This document shows, piece after piece, positions 5,766-14,884 of a stretch of 49,440 bases of DNA. The notes under the pieces are model-generated. The model had not been told where the DNA came from and searched no databases. It worked only from the letters and a program-made list of their open reading frames with translations. The translations under genes and the position numbers were made by a program. Source of the stretch: JANYJJ01 sp043749975 (GTDB taxonomy: Bacteria; Pseudomonadota; Gammaproteobacteria; Burkholderiales; Burkholderiaceae_C); the NCBI GenBank assembly GCA_043749975.1, contig JAYVCL010000149.1, positions 1-49,440 on the forward strand, written 5' to 3'. How positions within the stretch are numbered: the stretch's first letter is position 1; every line of letters starts with the position of its first letter.

Positions 5766-8443
5766 GCTGCGGCGGTGCGGTCGGCCCCCAGGCAGCGCAG
5801 CGCCGCCTGCACGATGCTGTGGGCGTTGACCTCGAAGTGTTCGCGCAGCGCGGCCCGCGTGTCGCTGCGCCCGAAGCCGTCGGTGCCCAGCGTCAGGTAG
5901 CGCCGGCCCGCCGGCACGAAGGCGCGAATCTGCTCGGCCACCGCGCGCACGTAGTCGGTGGCGGCGACGATGGGGCCTTGCGTCGGCGCGAGTTGCTGTG
6001 TCACATAGGTTTCTTCGATCGCATCGACTTCGCCATGCCGCCAGCGCGTCTCGCAGGCCACGCCGTCGCGCGCCAGTTCGCTGAAGCTGGTGACGCTCCA
6101 CACGTCGGCGGCGACGCCGTGCTGGGCCTCCAGAATCGCCGCCGCCTTGATCGCTTCGCCCAGAATCGCGCCGGCACCGAGCAACTGAACGCGTTCGGTC
6201 GCCGTCAGCGTCGACGCCTTGAAGCGGTAGATGCCGCGGATCACGCCGGCATGCGCATCGGGCGGCAGCGACGGCTGGGCCACGTTCTCGTTCATCGCGG
6301 TGACGTAGTAGAAAACGTCGCGCTGCTGCTCCAGCATTTCGCGCATGCCGAAGTCGACGATCACTGCCAGTTCGCCGGCAAAGCCCGGGTCGTAGGCCTT
6401 GCAGTTGGGCACCGTGGAGGCCACCAGGTGGCTGCTGCCGTCCTGGTGCTGCAGGCCCTCGCCGCCGAGCGTGGTGCGCCCCGCCGTGGCGCCGATCAGG
6501 AAGCCGCGCGCGCGCTGGTCGGCGGCGGCCCAGATCAGGTCGCCCACCCGCTGGAAGCCGAACATGCTGTAGTAAATATAGAACGGCAGCATCGCCAGAC
6601 CGTGGGTTGAATACGAGGTGGCCGCCGCCGTCCACGACGACACCGCACCGGCTTCGGTGATGCCTTCTTCCAGAATCTGCCCGCTCTTGTCTTCGCGGTA
6701 ATACAGCATCGAGTCGGCGTCTTCGGGTTGGTACAACTGGCCCAGCGGCGCGTAGATGCCGATCTGGCGAAACAGGCTGGCCATGCCGAAGGTGCGCGCC
6801 TCGTCGGCCACGATGGGCACCACGCGCGGGCCCAGCGCCGGGTCTTTCAGCAGCGCGCCGAGCATGCGCACGAAGGCCATGGTGGTGCTCATCTCCTTGC
6901 CGTCGGCGTTCAACGCGAAAGCCGCCGTGGCTTGCAGCGGTGGCACCGGCAACACCGCGCAGTCGCTGCGCCGCGCGGGCAGGTAGCCGCCCAGCGCCAG
7001 CCGGCGGCTGTGCAGGTATTTCAACTCGGCGCTGTCGGGCTCGGGCTTGTAGAACGTGAGGTCTGCGAGCTGCGCGTCGCTCATCGGCAAGGCGAACCGA
7101 TCACGAAACGTGCGCAGGTCGGCGATGTCGAGCTTCTTGGCCTGGTGCGTGGTCATGCGGCCCTGCGCCGCGCCGCCCATCGCGTAGCCCTTCATGGTCT
7201 TGGCCAGCACCACGGTGGGTTGGCCGGTGTGGCGCGCCGCCGCAGCGAAGGCGGCGTGGATCTTCACCGCGTCGTGGCCGCCGCGGCGCAAGCGGTCGAT
7301 GTCTTCATCGCGCAGGTCGGCCACCAGCGCCTTGAGCTGTGGGTTCTGGCCGAAGAAGGCCTCGCGGTTGAAGGCACCGTCCTTCGCCGACAGGGTTTGA
7401 AACTGACCGTCCACCGTGTGCGCGAAGGCGCGCATCAGCGCGTGGTCGTGGTCGCGCGCAAACAGCGTGTCCCAGTCCGAACTCCACAGGCATTTGATGA
7501 CGTGCCAGCCGGCCCCGGCAAACACCGACTCCAGTTCGTCGACGATGCGCCCGTTGCCGCGCACCGGGCCGTCCAGCCGCTGCAGGTTGCAGTTGATGAC
7601 GAAAGTGCAGTTGTCGAGCTGCTCGCGCGCCGCCAGCGACAGCGCGGCAATCGATTCGGGCTCGTCCATTTCGCCGTCGCCGAAGAAGCCCCAGATGCGC
7701 CGCTGCGGCTGTTGGGCCTCGGCGGCAGCGAGCAAGCCGCGGTGCTGCAGGTAGCGCATGAAGTGCGCCTGGTAGATCGCGTTGATCGGGCCGATGCCCA
7801 TCGAGCCGGTCGGAAACTGCCAGAAGTCGGGCATCAACTGCGGGTGCGGGTACGACGTGAGGCCGCGCGCCCCCGCACCCGGTGCGCTGAGTTCTTGCCG
7901 GTAGTGGGCCAGGTCGTCGGCCGACAGGCGTCCTTCGAGAAAGGCACGCGCATACACCCCCGGTGCCGAGTGCGGCTGGAAGTACACCAGGTCGCCGCCG
8001 AAGCTGTCGCTGCGGGCGCGAAAAAAATGGTTGAAGCCGACCTCGAACAAATCGGCCGCCGAGGCGTAGCTGGCGATGTGCCCGCCCAGTTCGGCCGAGC
8101 CGCCGGTCTCGACGCGATTGGCCCGCATCACCATCGCCAGCGCGTTCCAGCGCATCAGCGCGGCCAGGCGTTGCTCCATCGCCAGATCGCCGGGAAACGG
8201 CGACTGCGCGGCCAGCGCGATGCTGTTGACATACGGCGTGATCAGGGCCGGCAGCCAATTGATGCCGCGGCGGCGCGCATGCGCCAGCAGGGCATCGAGC
8301 AGAAAGCGGGCACGCTCGGCACCGTGGCTTGCGGTCAGTGCGTCGAGTGCCTCGCACCATTCCGCCGTCTCGGCGGGGTCGGCGTCGTGGCGGCCTTCGG
8401 GCAGCACGGCGCTGATGTGGTGGGCCAGGGACAGGTCGGTCAT
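5762..8443 (-). CDS. aceE: Pyruvate dehydrogenase E1 component, homodimeric type
   Basis: An 893-residue thiamine-diphosphate enzyme close in length to E. coli AceE. It decarboxylates pyruvate and acetylates the lipoyl group of E2. The thiamine-binding segment reads GDGEMDEPES followed by FVINCNLQRLDGPV. Other hallmarks are NRVETGGSAELGGHIASYAS, WQFPTGSMGIGPINAIYQA, KTMKGYAMG, VPIVADEARTFGMASLFRQIGIY and GRTTLGGEGLQHQDG. The start ATG 8443 has no strong ribosome-binding site; a longer open frame upstream lacks homology. No E2 (aceF) or E3 (lpd) gene is nearby, so this may be a second E1 copy or an unlinked one. It is followed immediately by ilvA with a 4-base overlap and preceded by paaH on the same strand. 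Confidence 0.95.
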   Translation of the reverse strand: MTDLSLAHHISAVLPEGRHDADPAETAEWCEALDALTASHGAERARFLLDALLAHARRRGINWLPALITPYVNSIALAAQSPFPGDLAMEQRLAALMRWNALAMVMRANRVETGGSAELGGHIASYASAADLFEVGFNHFFRARSDSFGGDLVYFQPHSAPGVYARAFLEGRLSADDLAHYRQELSAPGAGARGLTSYPHPQLMPDFWQFPTGSMGIGPINAIYQAHFMRYLQHRGLLAAAEAQQPQRRIWGFFGDGEMDEPESIAALSLAAREQLDNCTFVINCNLQRLDGPVRGNGRIVDELESVFAGAGWHVIKCLWSSDWDTLFARDHDHALMRAFAHTVDGQFQTLSAKDGAFNREAFFGQNPQLKALVADLRDEDIDRLRRGGHDAVKIHAAFAAAARHTGQPTVVLAKTMKGYAMGGAAQGRMTTHQAKKLDIADLRTFRDRFALPMSDAQLADLTFYKPEPDSAELKYLHSRRLALGGYLPARRSDCAVLPVPPLQATAAFALNADGKEMSTTMAFVRMLGALLKDPALGPRVVPIVADEARTFGMASLFRQIGIYAPLGQLYQPEDADSMLYYREDKSGQILEEGITEAGAVSSWTAAATSYSTHGLAMLPFYIYYSMFGFQRVGDLIWAAADQRARGFLIGATAGRTTLGGEGLQHQDGSSHLVASTVPNCKAYDPGFAGELAVIVDFGMREMLEQQRDVFYYVTAMNENVAQPSLPPDAHAGVIRGIYRFKASTLTATERVQLLGAGAILGEAIKAAAILEAQHGVAADVWSVTSFSELARDGVACETRWRHGEVDAIEETYVTQQLAPTQGPIVAATDYVRAVAEQIRAFVPAGRRYLTLGTDGFGRSDTRAALREHFEVNAHSIVQAALRCLGADRTAAA

Positions 8444-8528
8444 GGGGCGGTCTCGCGAACGTGAAGAGGGTGAGCCCGATCTTATTCGGGCACCACCTTC
8501 ATTGGCGCGCTGCGCCGCGGGCCCGGTG

Positions 8529-10079
8529 TCAACCTGCTGCGCGCGCCATTCGCTCGGACCAAAGTGCGTGCTGCAGCCACGGGCTGACGCGGTAGCGCTC
8601 GCTGCGGGTAGCCTCGTAAAGGTGGTGCAGAACGCTGACCACCTGTTCAACGCCGATCGCGCTGAGCCACTCGAACGGCCCTGCCGGCCAGTTGGTGCCG
8701 AGCTTCATCGCGGCATCTGCGGCGGCCTGATCGCACACGCCCTGGTGCACCGCGTCTGCGCCTTCGTTGATCAGCATGCACACGGTTCTTGCGGCCCACA
8801 GGCCGGGCGCATCGCGCAACTCGACGGCCTGCCAGCCGCAAAGGCGCAGTGTGTCGACTGCCACCTGGCGCGAACGGTCCGATGTGGTCGATGCGAACGC
8901 CACGCCGAGCGGCTGCAGCTTGCCGCTGAGGGTGACCGCCAGCAGCGGCAAGTCGATCAGCGCCAGCTCGCGTTCTTCGCTCTGCACCGCCACCTGCATG
9001 GCGCTGCGGCCGTCGGTGACGCGGATGTCGACATCGTCGACGCGGAAACCGGCCCACTCTTCGTGCGAGTCGCAGTCGAAGGGGATGCCGCGCGCTTCGA
9101 GCCGGGCCCACAACAAGCGCGCGATGGGGGTGTCGCCGACCAGCACGATGTGCGCGGGCAGCGTCGCAGCTTCCCCAGCCGACTCGTTGCTCGCGGCCAC
9201 GGGCACGCCGTCATAAAAGCCCTTGCCCACTTTTCGGCCCAGCCGGCCACCATCGACGAGTGCTTTCTGAACCGATGACGGCTGGTAGCGCTTGTCGCCG
9301 AAGTTGGCCTCGAACACCGATTGCGTGACCGCGAAATTCACGTCGTGGCCGATCAGGTCCATCAGCTCGCACGGCCCCATGCGAAAGCCCGCGCTGCGCG
9401 CCAGCGCGTCGATGACGGCGGGCGTGGCGGCCTGCTCTTGCAGCAGCGCCAGCGCTTCGGCGTAATAGGGCCGCGCGATGCGGTTGACGATGAAGCCGGG
9501 TGTGCTTTTCGCGTGCACCGGCGTCTTGCCCCAGCGCCTGGCCAGGTCGAAAACAGACTGCGCGACCGACGCATCGGTCTCGGCACCGGACACCACTTCC
9601 ACCAGCTTCATCAACGGCACCGGATTGAAAAAATGCATGCCGACCACGCGCTGAGGGTGTTGCAGGCCGTTGGCGATCGCGGTGATGGAAATCGACGAGG
9701 TGTTGGATGCCAGCACCGCCTGCGGCGAGACGGCGGCTTCCAGATCGTGCAGCAAAGCCTGCTTGGCAGCCAGGCTTTCAACGATGACTTCGACCACCAG
9801 CGCGGCCTCGGTCATTTGCGCCAGCGCATCGACCGCCGTCAGCCGAGACAGCGTGGCCGCACGCTCATCGGCGGACAGCCGCCCTTTGTCCACCAACGCG
9901 GCCAGCGCCTTGGCGATTTGCGCAATGGCTGCCTGCGCCGCCGAGGGCCGCACATCCATCAGCTTGACCGGGTGGCCCGCTGCTGCGGCCACCTGCGCGA
10001 TGCCCGCGCCCATGGTGCCGGCACCGATCACGCCGATGGTTTGCGACGCCGCGGGGCCGGCTTGCAGCAGGGTGTTCAT
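8529..10079 (-). CDS. paaH: 3-hydroxyacyl-CoA dehydrogenase (PaaH-type)
   Basis: A 516-residue NAD-dependent dehydrogenase. The Rossmann motif IGVIGAGTMGAGIAQVAA is near residue 16. The catalytic segment ASNTSSISITAIA precedes GMHFFNPVPLMKLVEVV. The first C-terminal dehydrogenase domain begins at STPGFIVNRIARPYYAEAL and a second, degenerate one spans roughly residues 400-510 (GLWAARTVCMLINEGADAV, then NWPAGPFEWL). This two-domain layout is that of PaaH, which oxidises 3-hydroxyadipyl-CoA to 3-oxoadipyl-CoA. The benzoyl-CoA epoxide (box) pathway also yields 3-hydroxyadipyl-CoA, so its position downstream of boxA fits a lower-pathway role. A 238-base inverted-repeat element separates it from boxA. 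The start ATG 10079 is 8 bases from the end of that element. Confidence 0.92.
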   Translation of the reverse strand: MNTLLQAGPAASQTIGVIGAGTMGAGIAQVAAAAGHPVKLMDVRPSAAQAAIAQIAKALAALVDKGRLSADERAATLSRLTAVDALAQMTEAALVVEVIVESLAAKQALLHDLEAAVSPQAVLASNTSSISITAIANGLQHPQRVVGMHFFNPVPLMKLVEVVSGAETDASVAQSVFDLARRWGKTPVHAKSTPGFIVNRIARPYYAEALALLQEQAATPAVIDALARSAGFRMGPCELMDLIGHDVNFAVTQSVFEANFGDKRYQPSSVQKALVDGGRLGRKVGKGFYDGVPVAASNESAGEAATLPAHIVLVGDTPIARLLWARLEARGIPFDCDSHEEWAGFRVDDVDIRVTDGRSAMQVAVQSEERELALIDLPLLAVTLSGKLQPLGVAFASTTSDRSRQVAVDTLRLCGWQAVELRDAPGLWAARTVCMLINEGADAVHQGVCDQAAADAAMKLGTNWPAGPFEWLSAIGVEQVVSVLHHLYEATRSERYRVSPWLQHALWSERMARAAG

Positions 10080-10086
10080 CGGGCTC

Positions 10087-10324
10087 AACCTAGAAACCGC
10101 AGTTGGACGCGCCCGAGCGGGCTGCGATGCGGTGCGCTGGCAAGGCGCGACGATGCCGTGGGCTCGTGCCCGCAAGGAGGAGCAACGCCGCCAGAGCGCC
10201 GCAGCGGGGCTCGCTCGGGTGTGTAGCGCTATCACCCACGAGGTGATGGATCTCGTGGGCGGGAATGTGTGCATTCATGCGGTGAGTCCAGCGGAATCAA
10301 GCGGTCAACTGCGGTTTTTAGGTT
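10087..10324. mobile_element. MITE-like element with 19-bp terminal inverted repeats
   Basis: AACCTAGAAACCGCAGTTG at 10087-10105 and CAACTGCGGTTTTTAGGTT at 10306-10324 are inverted repeats matching at 18 of 19 positions. They bound 238 bases with no convincing gene. Inside are a perfect 8-bp hairpin (CCCACGAG 10235-10242 with CTCGTGGG 10252-10259) and further GC-rich partial palindromes. The outer end of the right repeat touches the boxA stop codon (10324-10326). I see no clear target-site duplication. A 62-codon open frame on the minus strand shows no recognisable domain. Confidence 0.65.
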
Positions 10325-11556
10325 CAATAGGTTTCGACGTGAAAGCATCCGTCTTCCACCATGCGTTGGTGCAAGCTGGGCCAGTGCAGGCCGGCCAGAA
10401 TGCAGACCTCGGTCAGCGCGTCCAGCACGCCGGTTTCCATGCCCTTCAGGCCGCAAATGTAGATGCTGGTATCGCCGCGCAGCAGTTCGGCCACGCTGGC
10501 ACCGCGCTCGCGGATGCGGTCTTGCACATAGGTTCGCGGCTGCCCGGCCACGCGCGAAAACGCCAGCGTGGTGTCCATCAGATCGGCCGGCAGCTTGGTC
10601 AGCGGGCCGAAATACGGCAGCTCCTCGGGCTTGCGCGCACCGAAGAACAGCATCAGCTTGCCGCCCACCGGCTTGCCGCTTTCGTTCAGCCGGCGGCGGT
10701 GCTCGGTCATCGCGCGCATCGGTGCCGAGCCGGTGCCGGTGCAGATCATCAGGATGTTCGACCCTGCGTGGTTGGGCATCAGGAAACGGTCGCCGAACGG
10801 GCCGGTGAGTTGCACCGTGTCGCCCTTTTGCAGGTCGCACAGGTAGTTGGATGCCACGCCTTGGGTGGGCTGGCCCGCGTGGTCGGTGGTCACGCGTTTC
10901 ACGGTGAGAGCCAGGTTGTTGTAGCCCTCGCGCTCGCCGGTGCGCGGGCTGGCCACCGAATACATGCGCAGGTAGTGCGGCTTGCCGTTGCCATCCAGCC
11001 CCGGCGGGATGATGCCCACCGACTGGCCTTCGAGCAGCGGCATGAACCGGCTGCCGCAGTCGAGCACGATGTGGTGCACCGCGCTCTCGGCCTCGGGCGC
11101 AGTCAGGCGGAAGTTGCCGGCGACGGTTGCGCTGATCGGCTGCTTCAGGCTGTACAGGTTGAGGTACGGATGCGCCGCCGACCAGGGCGCGGTGGTGGAC
11201 GAAGGCGATGCCGCGGCGTTGACTTGAACGGCGCCGGCGGCTTCAACGGCGTCGACCACGTCGACATGGGCTGAGGTTGGCGCTTCTTGCTGCGCTGGCA
11301 ATTCATCCCAGCCGAGCTGTTCGTCGAGCGAATACGCAGCCGTTTTCGGCACCGCGTGCCAGTGGTCGATGCTGCCGGTGGGGCACGGCGAAATGCAGGC
11401 GTTGCAGCCGTTGCAGATATCGGCATCGACCACGTAGTTGCGGCTGTCGTGCGTGATCGCGTCGACCGGGCAGGTTTCTTCGCAGGTGTTGCAGCGAATG
11501 CAGACCTCGGGGTCGATCAGGTGCTGCTTGATGAAGATGTTCGGTTCGCTGTGCAT
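10324..11556 (-). CDS. boxA: BoxA, reductase subunit of benzoyl-CoA 2,3-epoxidase
   Basis: A 410-residue iron-sulfur flavoprotein that passes electrons from NADPH to the oxygenase BoxB, which epoxidises benzoyl-CoA. An N-terminal ferredoxin domain has two [4Fe-4S] motifs: C19-x2-C22-x2-C25-x3-C29 and C48-x2-C51-x2-C54-x3-C58. After a linker of about 60 Ala/Pro/Val-rich residues comes a ferredoxin-NADP reductase module, with the FAD-binding LRMYSVASPR, then the NADP-binding ICTGTGSAPMRAM and the terminal EDGCFHVETY. The start ATG 11556 (MHSEPNIFIKQHLID) precedes the first cluster directly. It follows boxB on the same strand after a long imperfect hairpin. The stop codon abuts the MITE-like element at 10087-10324. 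Confidence 0.95.
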   Translation of the reverse strand: MHSEPNIFIKQHLIDPEVCIRCNTCEETCPVDAITHDSRNYVVDADICNGCNACISPCPTGSIDHWHAVPKTAAYSLDEQLGWDELPAQQEAPTSAHVDVVDAVEAAGAVQVNAAASPSSTTAPWSAAHPYLNLYSLKQPISATVAGNFRLTAPEAESAVHHIVLDCGSRFMPLLEGQSVGIIPPGLDGNGKPHYLRMYSVASPRTGEREGYNNLALTVKRVTTDHAGQPTQGVASNYLCDLQKGDTVQLTGPFGDRFLMPNHAGSNILMICTGTGSAPMRAMTEHRRRLNESGKPVGGKLMLFFGARKPEELPYFGPLTKLPADLMDTTLAFSRVAGQPRTYVQDRIRERGASVAELLRGDTSIYICGLKGMETGVLDALTEVCILAGLHWPSLHQRMVEDGCFHVETY

Positions 11557-11594
11557 GTTCACGCGTCTCGACAATCGAGGCGACTCCACGTTTT

Positions 11595-11680
11595 CTCTTG
11601 ATCGCAAAGGACGCAAAGGTCACCAAGAAGAAAGTCGCAATGTCTTCTTAGCGTACTTTGCGCCCTTCGCGGTCAAAAAA
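11595..11680. repeat. Long imperfect hairpin between boxB and boxA
   Basis: Two arms of about 35 bases (roughly 11597-11632 and 11643-11678) are inverted, imperfect copies built on the pattern TTGAtCGCaAAGGaCGCAAAG...AAGAAGA. They are separated by about 10 bases. The arms would form a long stem in the box mRNA. The motif resembles dispersed intergenic palindromes seen in many proteobacteria; that last statement is from memory. Confidence 0.7.
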
Positions 11681-11701
11681 GAGCGTCCCGCCGTGCGAAT
11701 C

Positions 11702-13129
11702 TCAGTTGAAGCGGATGTACTCGAAATTCACCGGCTGCTTGTTGATGCCGATCGGCGGCGGCGCGATCCAGTTGGCGTATTTTCCGGTTTCCACCACGCG
11801 CCCCATCAGCGACGCCACATAAGCGCGGTCTTCCTCGGTGGCCAGCCACTGGTTCACGTTCAGCGCCCATTCGGCCTCGCTCAACACCTGACCGCCCGGG
11901 CTCACACGCAGCCCGGCAAAGCTGCCGATGTGGCGGTTGAAGGCCTTGTGCGGCACGCTGAGCTTGAAGTTGACGCCGGCCTTGTCGATCACCCGCTGCC
12001 AGCGGCCCACGCCCGCGCCCGAGTCGCGGATGTAGTCGTCGCGCAGCACTTCGTTCAGGGCGTTGAGCATCGGCACTTCTTTCTCGACCAGGGCACCGTC
12101 GCGGGCTTCCAGTATCTTGTAGCTGCCGCCCTTGAGCACGTGGTCGTCGTCGCGCTTGCTTTCCTCGAAGCGGCCCTTCAGACCCGAGCTGTAGAAGATG
12201 GCGGCGTTGCTCGACTGGTCGGCCCCGAACAGGTCGATGGTCACGCTGTAGTGGAAGTTCAAATAGCGCTGCAAGGTGGGCAGGTCGATCACGCCGTGCT
12301 TGCGCAATTCGGCCGGGTCTTCGATGCCGGTTTGCTTCATCACCTCGCAGGTGCGCGCGATCACGCGCGAGACGCCGCTCTCGCCCACAAACATGTGGTG
12401 CGCTTCTTCGGTCAGCATGAAACGTGTCGTGCGGCTGAGCGGATCGAAGGCGCTTTCGGCCAGCGCGCACAACTGGAACTTGCCGTCGCGATCGGTGAAG
12501 TAGGTGAACATGTAGAACGCCAGCCAGTCGGGCGTTTCTTCGTTGAAGGCACCCAGGATTCGCGGGTTGTCGGCATCGCCGGAGCGGCGGTCGAGCAGGG
12601 CCTCGGCTTCTTCCCGGCCATCGCGCCCGAAATGCTTGTGCAGCAAATAGACCATCGCCCACAGGTGGCGGCCTTCTTCGACATTGATCTGGAACAGGTT
12701 GCGCAGGTCGTACTGGCTCGGCGCGGTAGTGCCCAGGTGGCGCTGCTGCTCGACCGACGCGGGTTCGGTGTCGCCTTGCGTGACGATGATGCGGCGCAGG
12801 TTGGCGCGGTGTTCGCCGGGCACGTCCTGCCACACCTCGCGGCCTTTCTCGTCGCCGAAGCCGACCTTGCGCTGCTCTTCGGCCTGCGCCAAAAAGATGC
12901 CCCAGCGGTACTCGGGCATCTTCACGTGGCCGAAGTTGGCCCAGCCGTCGGGCGTGGTGCTGGTGGCAGTGCGCAGGTACACGTCGTGCTGGCCCGAGCC
13001 GTTCGGCCCCATGTCGTTCCACCACTCCAGGTAGTTCGGCTGCCAGTGTTCGAGCGCGCGCTGCAAGGTGCGGTCTTCGGACAGGTTGACGTTGTTGGGA
13101 ATTTTGTCGGTGTAGTTGATGCTGCTCAC
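11702..13129 (-). CDS. boxB: BoxB, diiron oxygenase subunit of benzoyl-CoA 2,3-epoxidase
   Basis: A 475-residue diiron protein that, with BoxA, NADPH and O2, converts benzoyl-CoA to its 2,3-epoxide. The likely iron ligands lie in two ExxH motifs: E152-x2-H155 (NVEEGRHLW) and E242-x2-H245 (LTEEAHHMF). Additional acidic candidates are E122 and D213. The N-terminus MSSINYTDKIPNNVNL and the segments HWQPNYLEWWNDMGP and RWLQ-like WQRVIDKAGVNFKL are characteristic of BoxB, and the length matches the known protein. It lies between boxC (33 bases upstream) and boxA on the same strand, so all three are probably one transcript. Confidence 0.96.
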   Translation of the reverse strand: MSSINYTDKIPNNVNLSEDRTLQRALEHWQPNYLEWWNDMGPNGSGQHDVYLRTATSTTPDGWANFGHVKMPEYRWGIFLAQAEEQRKVGFGDEKGREVWQDVPGEHRANLRRIIVTQGDTEPASVEQQRHLGTTAPSQYDLRNLFQINVEEGRHLWAMVYLLHKHFGRDGREEAEALLDRRSGDADNPRILGAFNEETPDWLAFYMFTYFTDRDGKFQLCALAESAFDPLSRTTRFMLTEEAHHMFVGESGVSRVIARTCEVMKQTGIEDPAELRKHGVIDLPTLQRYLNFHYSVTIDLFGADQSSNAAIFYSSGLKGRFEESKRDDDHVLKGGSYKILEARDGALVEKEVPMLNALNEVLRDDYIRDSGAGVGRWQRVIDKAGVNFKLSVPHKAFNRHIGSFAGLRVSPGGQVLSEAEWALNVNQWLATEEDRAYVASLMGRVVETGKYANWIAPPPIGINKQPVNFEYIRFN

Positions 13130-13162
13130 GGTACTTCCTTGGTGGTCAGGGGGAGGAAAAAA

Positions 13163-14833
13163 TCATATTCGGTTCCAGTCGAACTGCGCCTTGCTGCCGG
13201 TGCCGTACACCTTCAGAGCACCGCCTTCGCCGACGGCGTTCGGGCGGATGAAGATCCAGTTTTGCCAGGCGGTCAGGCGGCCGAAGATGCGTGTCTCCAT
13301 CGTCTCGGCACCGGCGAAGCGCAGGTTCGCTTCCATGCCGGTCAGGGCGTCGGGCGACATGCTGGCGCGCTCCTCGACCGCGATGCGAATCTCGTCGGAC
13401 CAGTCGATGTCGTCGGGCGCGGCCGTCACCAGGCCGAGGGCCAGCGCCTGGTCGGCGTCGAGCGCCCGGCCTTGCGTGGCCTGCACCGCGCCGATCTCGG
13501 CTGCATCGCCGTAGAAGCGGCGCTGCAAGCGCGTCTCGTGGCTGACCATCGGGAAAGCGCCGAAGTTCATCGCAGACACCGCGATTCGAGGCGCTGCATC
13601 GGCCTCGTCTGGCAAGGCCAGCATGTAGCTCCGGTCGGCAGCCAGCGCGATTTCGAGCAGCGTGCCGGCGAAGCACGAGCCGCGGTCGATCAGCGCGAAC
13701 ATCGAGCGCGACGACACGTCCAGCCGCGCCAGCGTGCGGCGCAGCAGGCCCAATGTTTCGCGCACGAACCAGTGGCCCTGGTGGGCGGCCAGCGTGGCGT
13801 CCATCGCCAGCACCGCGTCCACGCTGCCTTGCGTCTTCAGCAGCCAGGTGCCGATCTCGGTCTCGTTGCTGCGCAGGTGCAGGACAGCGTCTTCGAGTTG
13901 GCGCGCCAGTTGCAACGGGTACCAATCGGAGCCCGCCGCTTCGATGCCGGCCACGTCGTTCGGCTGCACACCGCTCGGCGCTTTGACGGTCACCGTGGCG
14001 TGGCGCGCGGCGCGGTTGAGCGCAATGTTCACGTGGTCGTAGTTCACCGCGTCGGCCGTCAGCGTCTTGCTCAGCGCAGTCAGTGCCACGCCTTTCGCAT
14101 CGGCAGGCCGGTCGCTCAAGGCAGCCAGCTCGAGGGCACGCTCTTGCACGCGCTGCGAAAACGCCTGCGTCTTCACGGTCTCGTCCACCAGCCGCCAGTC
14201 GACCGCCTTCTTGCCGCGAATGCCTTCGCTGGTGGTGCAGAAGATGTCGGCGTGGTCGTGGCGCACCTTGCGCTTGTCGGTCAGCCGCGTCAGGCCGCCG
14301 GTGCCGGGCAACACGCCGAGCAAGGGCACTTCGGGCAGGCTGACAGCGGAGGAGCGGTCGTCGACCAGGATGATCTCGTCGCAGGCCGCCGCCAGTTCGT
14401 AGCCGCCGCCGGCGCAGGCACCGTTCACGGCGGCCAGAAACTTCAAGCCGCTGTGGCGGCTGGAGTCTTCGAGGCCGTTGCGCGTTTCGTTGGTGAACTT
14501 GCAGAAATTCACCTTCCAGGCGTGGCTGCTTTTGCCCAGCATGAAGATGTTGGCACCCGAGCAAAACACCCGGTCGCGCCCGCTGGTCACGATCACGCTG
14601 CGCACCTCGGGGTGCTCGAAACGAATGCGCTGCACCGCGTCGTTCAGCTCGATGTCCACGCCCAGGTCGTAGCTGTTGAGCTTGAGCTTGTAGCCCTCGC
14701 GGATGCCGCCGTCCTCGTTGATCGCCATCACCAGGGTCGCCACCGGCCCCTCGAACTTCAGTTGCCAGTGCTGGTACCGCTCGGGGCGGGTTTCGTAATT
14801 GATAAGAGCGGTGGCGGCATTGGACGGTGTCAT
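13163..14833 (-). CDS. boxC: BoxC, 2,3-epoxybenzoyl-CoA dihydrolase
   Basis: A 556-residue member of the enoyl-CoA hydratase (crotonase) superfamily. It adds two waters to 2,3-epoxybenzoyl-CoA and releases formate to give 3,4-dehydroadipyl-CoA semialdehyde. The oxyanion-hole regions are visible as VFCSGANIFMLG and AVNGACAGGGYELAAACD, followed by SLPEVPLLGVLPGTGGLTRL. The second half is a divergent crotonase-like domain (SRSMFALIDRGSCFAGTLLEIALAAD). The length is about twice that of an ordinary hydratase, as expected for BoxC. The start ATG 14833 has GGAGAG upstream. It is the first gene of boxC-boxB-boxA and has its own predicted promoter and operator at 14885-14916. Confidence 0.96.
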   Translation of the reverse strand: MTPSNAATALINYETRPERYQHWQLKFEGPVATLVMAINEDGGIREGYKLKLNSYDLGVDIELNDAVQRIRFEHPEVRSVIVTSGRDRVFCSGANIFMLGKSSHAWKVNFCKFTNETRNGLEDSSRHSGLKFLAAVNGACAGGGYELAAACDEIILVDDRSSAVSLPEVPLLGVLPGTGGLTRLTDKRKVRHDHADIFCTTSEGIRGKKAVDWRLVDETVKTQAFSQRVQERALELAALSDRPADAKGVALTALSKTLTADAVNYDHVNIALNRAARHATVTVKAPSGVQPNDVAGIEAAGSDWYPLQLARQLEDAVLHLRSNETEIGTWLLKTQGSVDAVLAMDATLAAHQGHWFVRETLGLLRRTLARLDVSSRSMFALIDRGSCFAGTLLEIALAADRSYMLALPDEADAAPRIAVSAMNFGAFPMVSHETRLQRRFYGDAAEIGAVQATQGRALDADQALALGLVTAAPDDIDWSDEIRIAVEERASMSPDALTGMEANLRFAGAETMETRIFGRLTAWQNWIFIRPNAVGEGGALKVYGTGSKAQFDWNRI

Positions 14834-14884
14834 GGGGCTCTCCGGGTCGCTGAACGCAGTATCGTGCAGCTTGTTCGCGTGAAA

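Noticed and set aside
10090..10278. 62-codon minus-strand frame inside the MITE-like element
   Set aside because: It has no domain or ribosome-binding site and lies within a repeat-like segment.
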